A stretch of DNA of 64,000 nt from Lepus europaeus (taxonomy: Eukaryota; Chordata; Mammalia; Lagomorpha; Leporidae), in NCBI RefSeq assembly GCF_033115175.1, contig NC_084836.1, forward strand, positions 82,798,253-82,862,252. The letters are read 5' to 3'. Position 1 is the first letter of the stretch; every line of letters begins with the position of its first letter. Below, piece after piece: positions 63,274-64,000 of the stretch. Below the pieces are notes generated by a model. That model was not told the DNA's origin and made no database searches. It saw only the letters and a program-made list of their open reading frames with translations. A program made the translations under genes and the position numbers.

Positions 63274-64000
63274 CTAGGAAGAAACACAGGCAATTCCACA
63301 GTTCTCCATCAGGTCCAGGGTTCAGGTTCATTTCCTTCTTACCCCAGGGCAAACTCAGTAGAGAACAATCGGCAGGAATAGCTCCTACCTGATTTTTAAG
63401 GTGGGTTGATGAAACTGCACCAGGATGCATGAGAACAGAGAGGACAGATAAAACAATGAAGAATGGGCTGTGATCATTAAAGAACTATTTTTAAGAAGTC
63501 CATGGGGCCCGGCAGCTGTGGCACAGTGGGTTAACGCCCAGGCCTGAAGCGCCGGCATCCCATATGGGCGCCGGTTCAAGTTCTGGCTGCTCCACTTCCC
63601 ATCCAGCTCTCTGCTATGGCCTGGGGAAGCAGTAGAAGATGGCCCAAGTGCTTGGGCCCCTGTACCCATGTGGGAGACCTGGAAGAAGCTCCTGGCTCCT
63701 GGCTTCGGATCGGCACAGCTTTGGCTGTTGTGGCCATCTGGGGAGTGAACTATCAGATGGAAGACCTCTCTCTGCCTCTCCTCTCTATCACTCTTTCAAA
63801 TATATATAAATAAATAAATATTTAAAAAAAAAAAAAAAAACAGAAGTCCAGGAAGAGGCAGGAAAAGTGTTTTAAAGTGGGAGAAGAAAAACAAAAGGGG
63901 TGGGGTGGGGAGAGAACAAGAAATAACAGAGTCAGCAGTGGGATAAAAGCAGAGTAAAAACCCCAGGGTCTTAGGTAGCCATAAACAAGCACTGATCAAA
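63274..64000 (-). other. MGME1: MGME1 last intron (partial)
   Basis: Intron sequence upstream of the terminal exon, running off the window. It contains one CSINE and A-rich sequence at the far right. No further MGME1 exon was recognised. Confidence 0.8.
63503..63841 (+). repeat. CSINE, full length
   Basis: Plus copy (antisense to MGME1) with target duplication AGAAGTCCA at 63494-63502 and 63842-63850, and an 18-A tail. Confidence 0.92.

Noticed and set aside
63503-63841. tRNA-like box A and box B sequences in SINEs as tRNA genes
   Set aside because: They are embedded in SINE bodies with A-tails and target duplications and cannot fold as full tRNAs.

Overview
This is a mammalian nuclear window, almost certainly from a lagomorph (rabbit-like). 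About 71 copies or fragments of one tRNA-derived SINE lie in it. They are recognisable by a GGGGCCGGCGCTGTGGC-type head, a box-B-like GGTTCGAGTCC, a CT-rich stretch and a CAAATAAATAAA tail. I recognise this as the lagomorph C-repeat and call it CSINE below. The rest is unique sequence with old mammalian repeats (MIR, L1, Tigger-like elements). There are no bacterial, organellar or plasmid features. Two protein-coding genes are supported. (1) OVOL2, plus strand, is complete in four coding exons: 6105-6204, 6861-7075, 22319-22508 and 36080-36396. All splice sites are GT/AG, the frame is continuous, and the product is a 273-residue C2H2 zinc-finger repressor with an N-terminal SNAG-type peptide. 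Its first two exons sit in a CpG island (about 4440-7470). Introns 2 and 3 are about 15.2 and 13.6 kb. The 3' UTR ends near 36860. (2) MGME1, minus strand, enters from the right edge. Only its terminal coding exon (63115-63273), its 3' UTR and part of its last intron are in the window. The two genes converge, as I recall for their human orthologues on chromosome 20p. Layout: 1-4440 is upstream flank with an old L1 fragment broken up by SINEs; 4440-7470 is the OVOL2 promoter and CpG island; 7076-36079 is the two large introns with exon 3 between them; 36860-62130 is an intergenic region of about 25 kb full of SINEs, with a solo-LTR-like element near 48.5 kb and a small family of palindromic DNA-transposon-like repeats; 62135-64000 is the 3' end of MGME1. 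The genes do not form a pathway. OVOL2 is a nuclear transcription factor of epithelial identity and MGME1 is a mitochondrial DNA exonuclease. I found no novel biological system. The observations most worth a second look are an OVO-type CCGTTA core in the OVOL2 promoter, an inverted pair of the same core in the intergenic region, a duplicated Tigger-bearing unit of which one copy lies inside a SINE, two SINE insertions at the same target site, and a SINE subgroup with a duplicated box-B segment.
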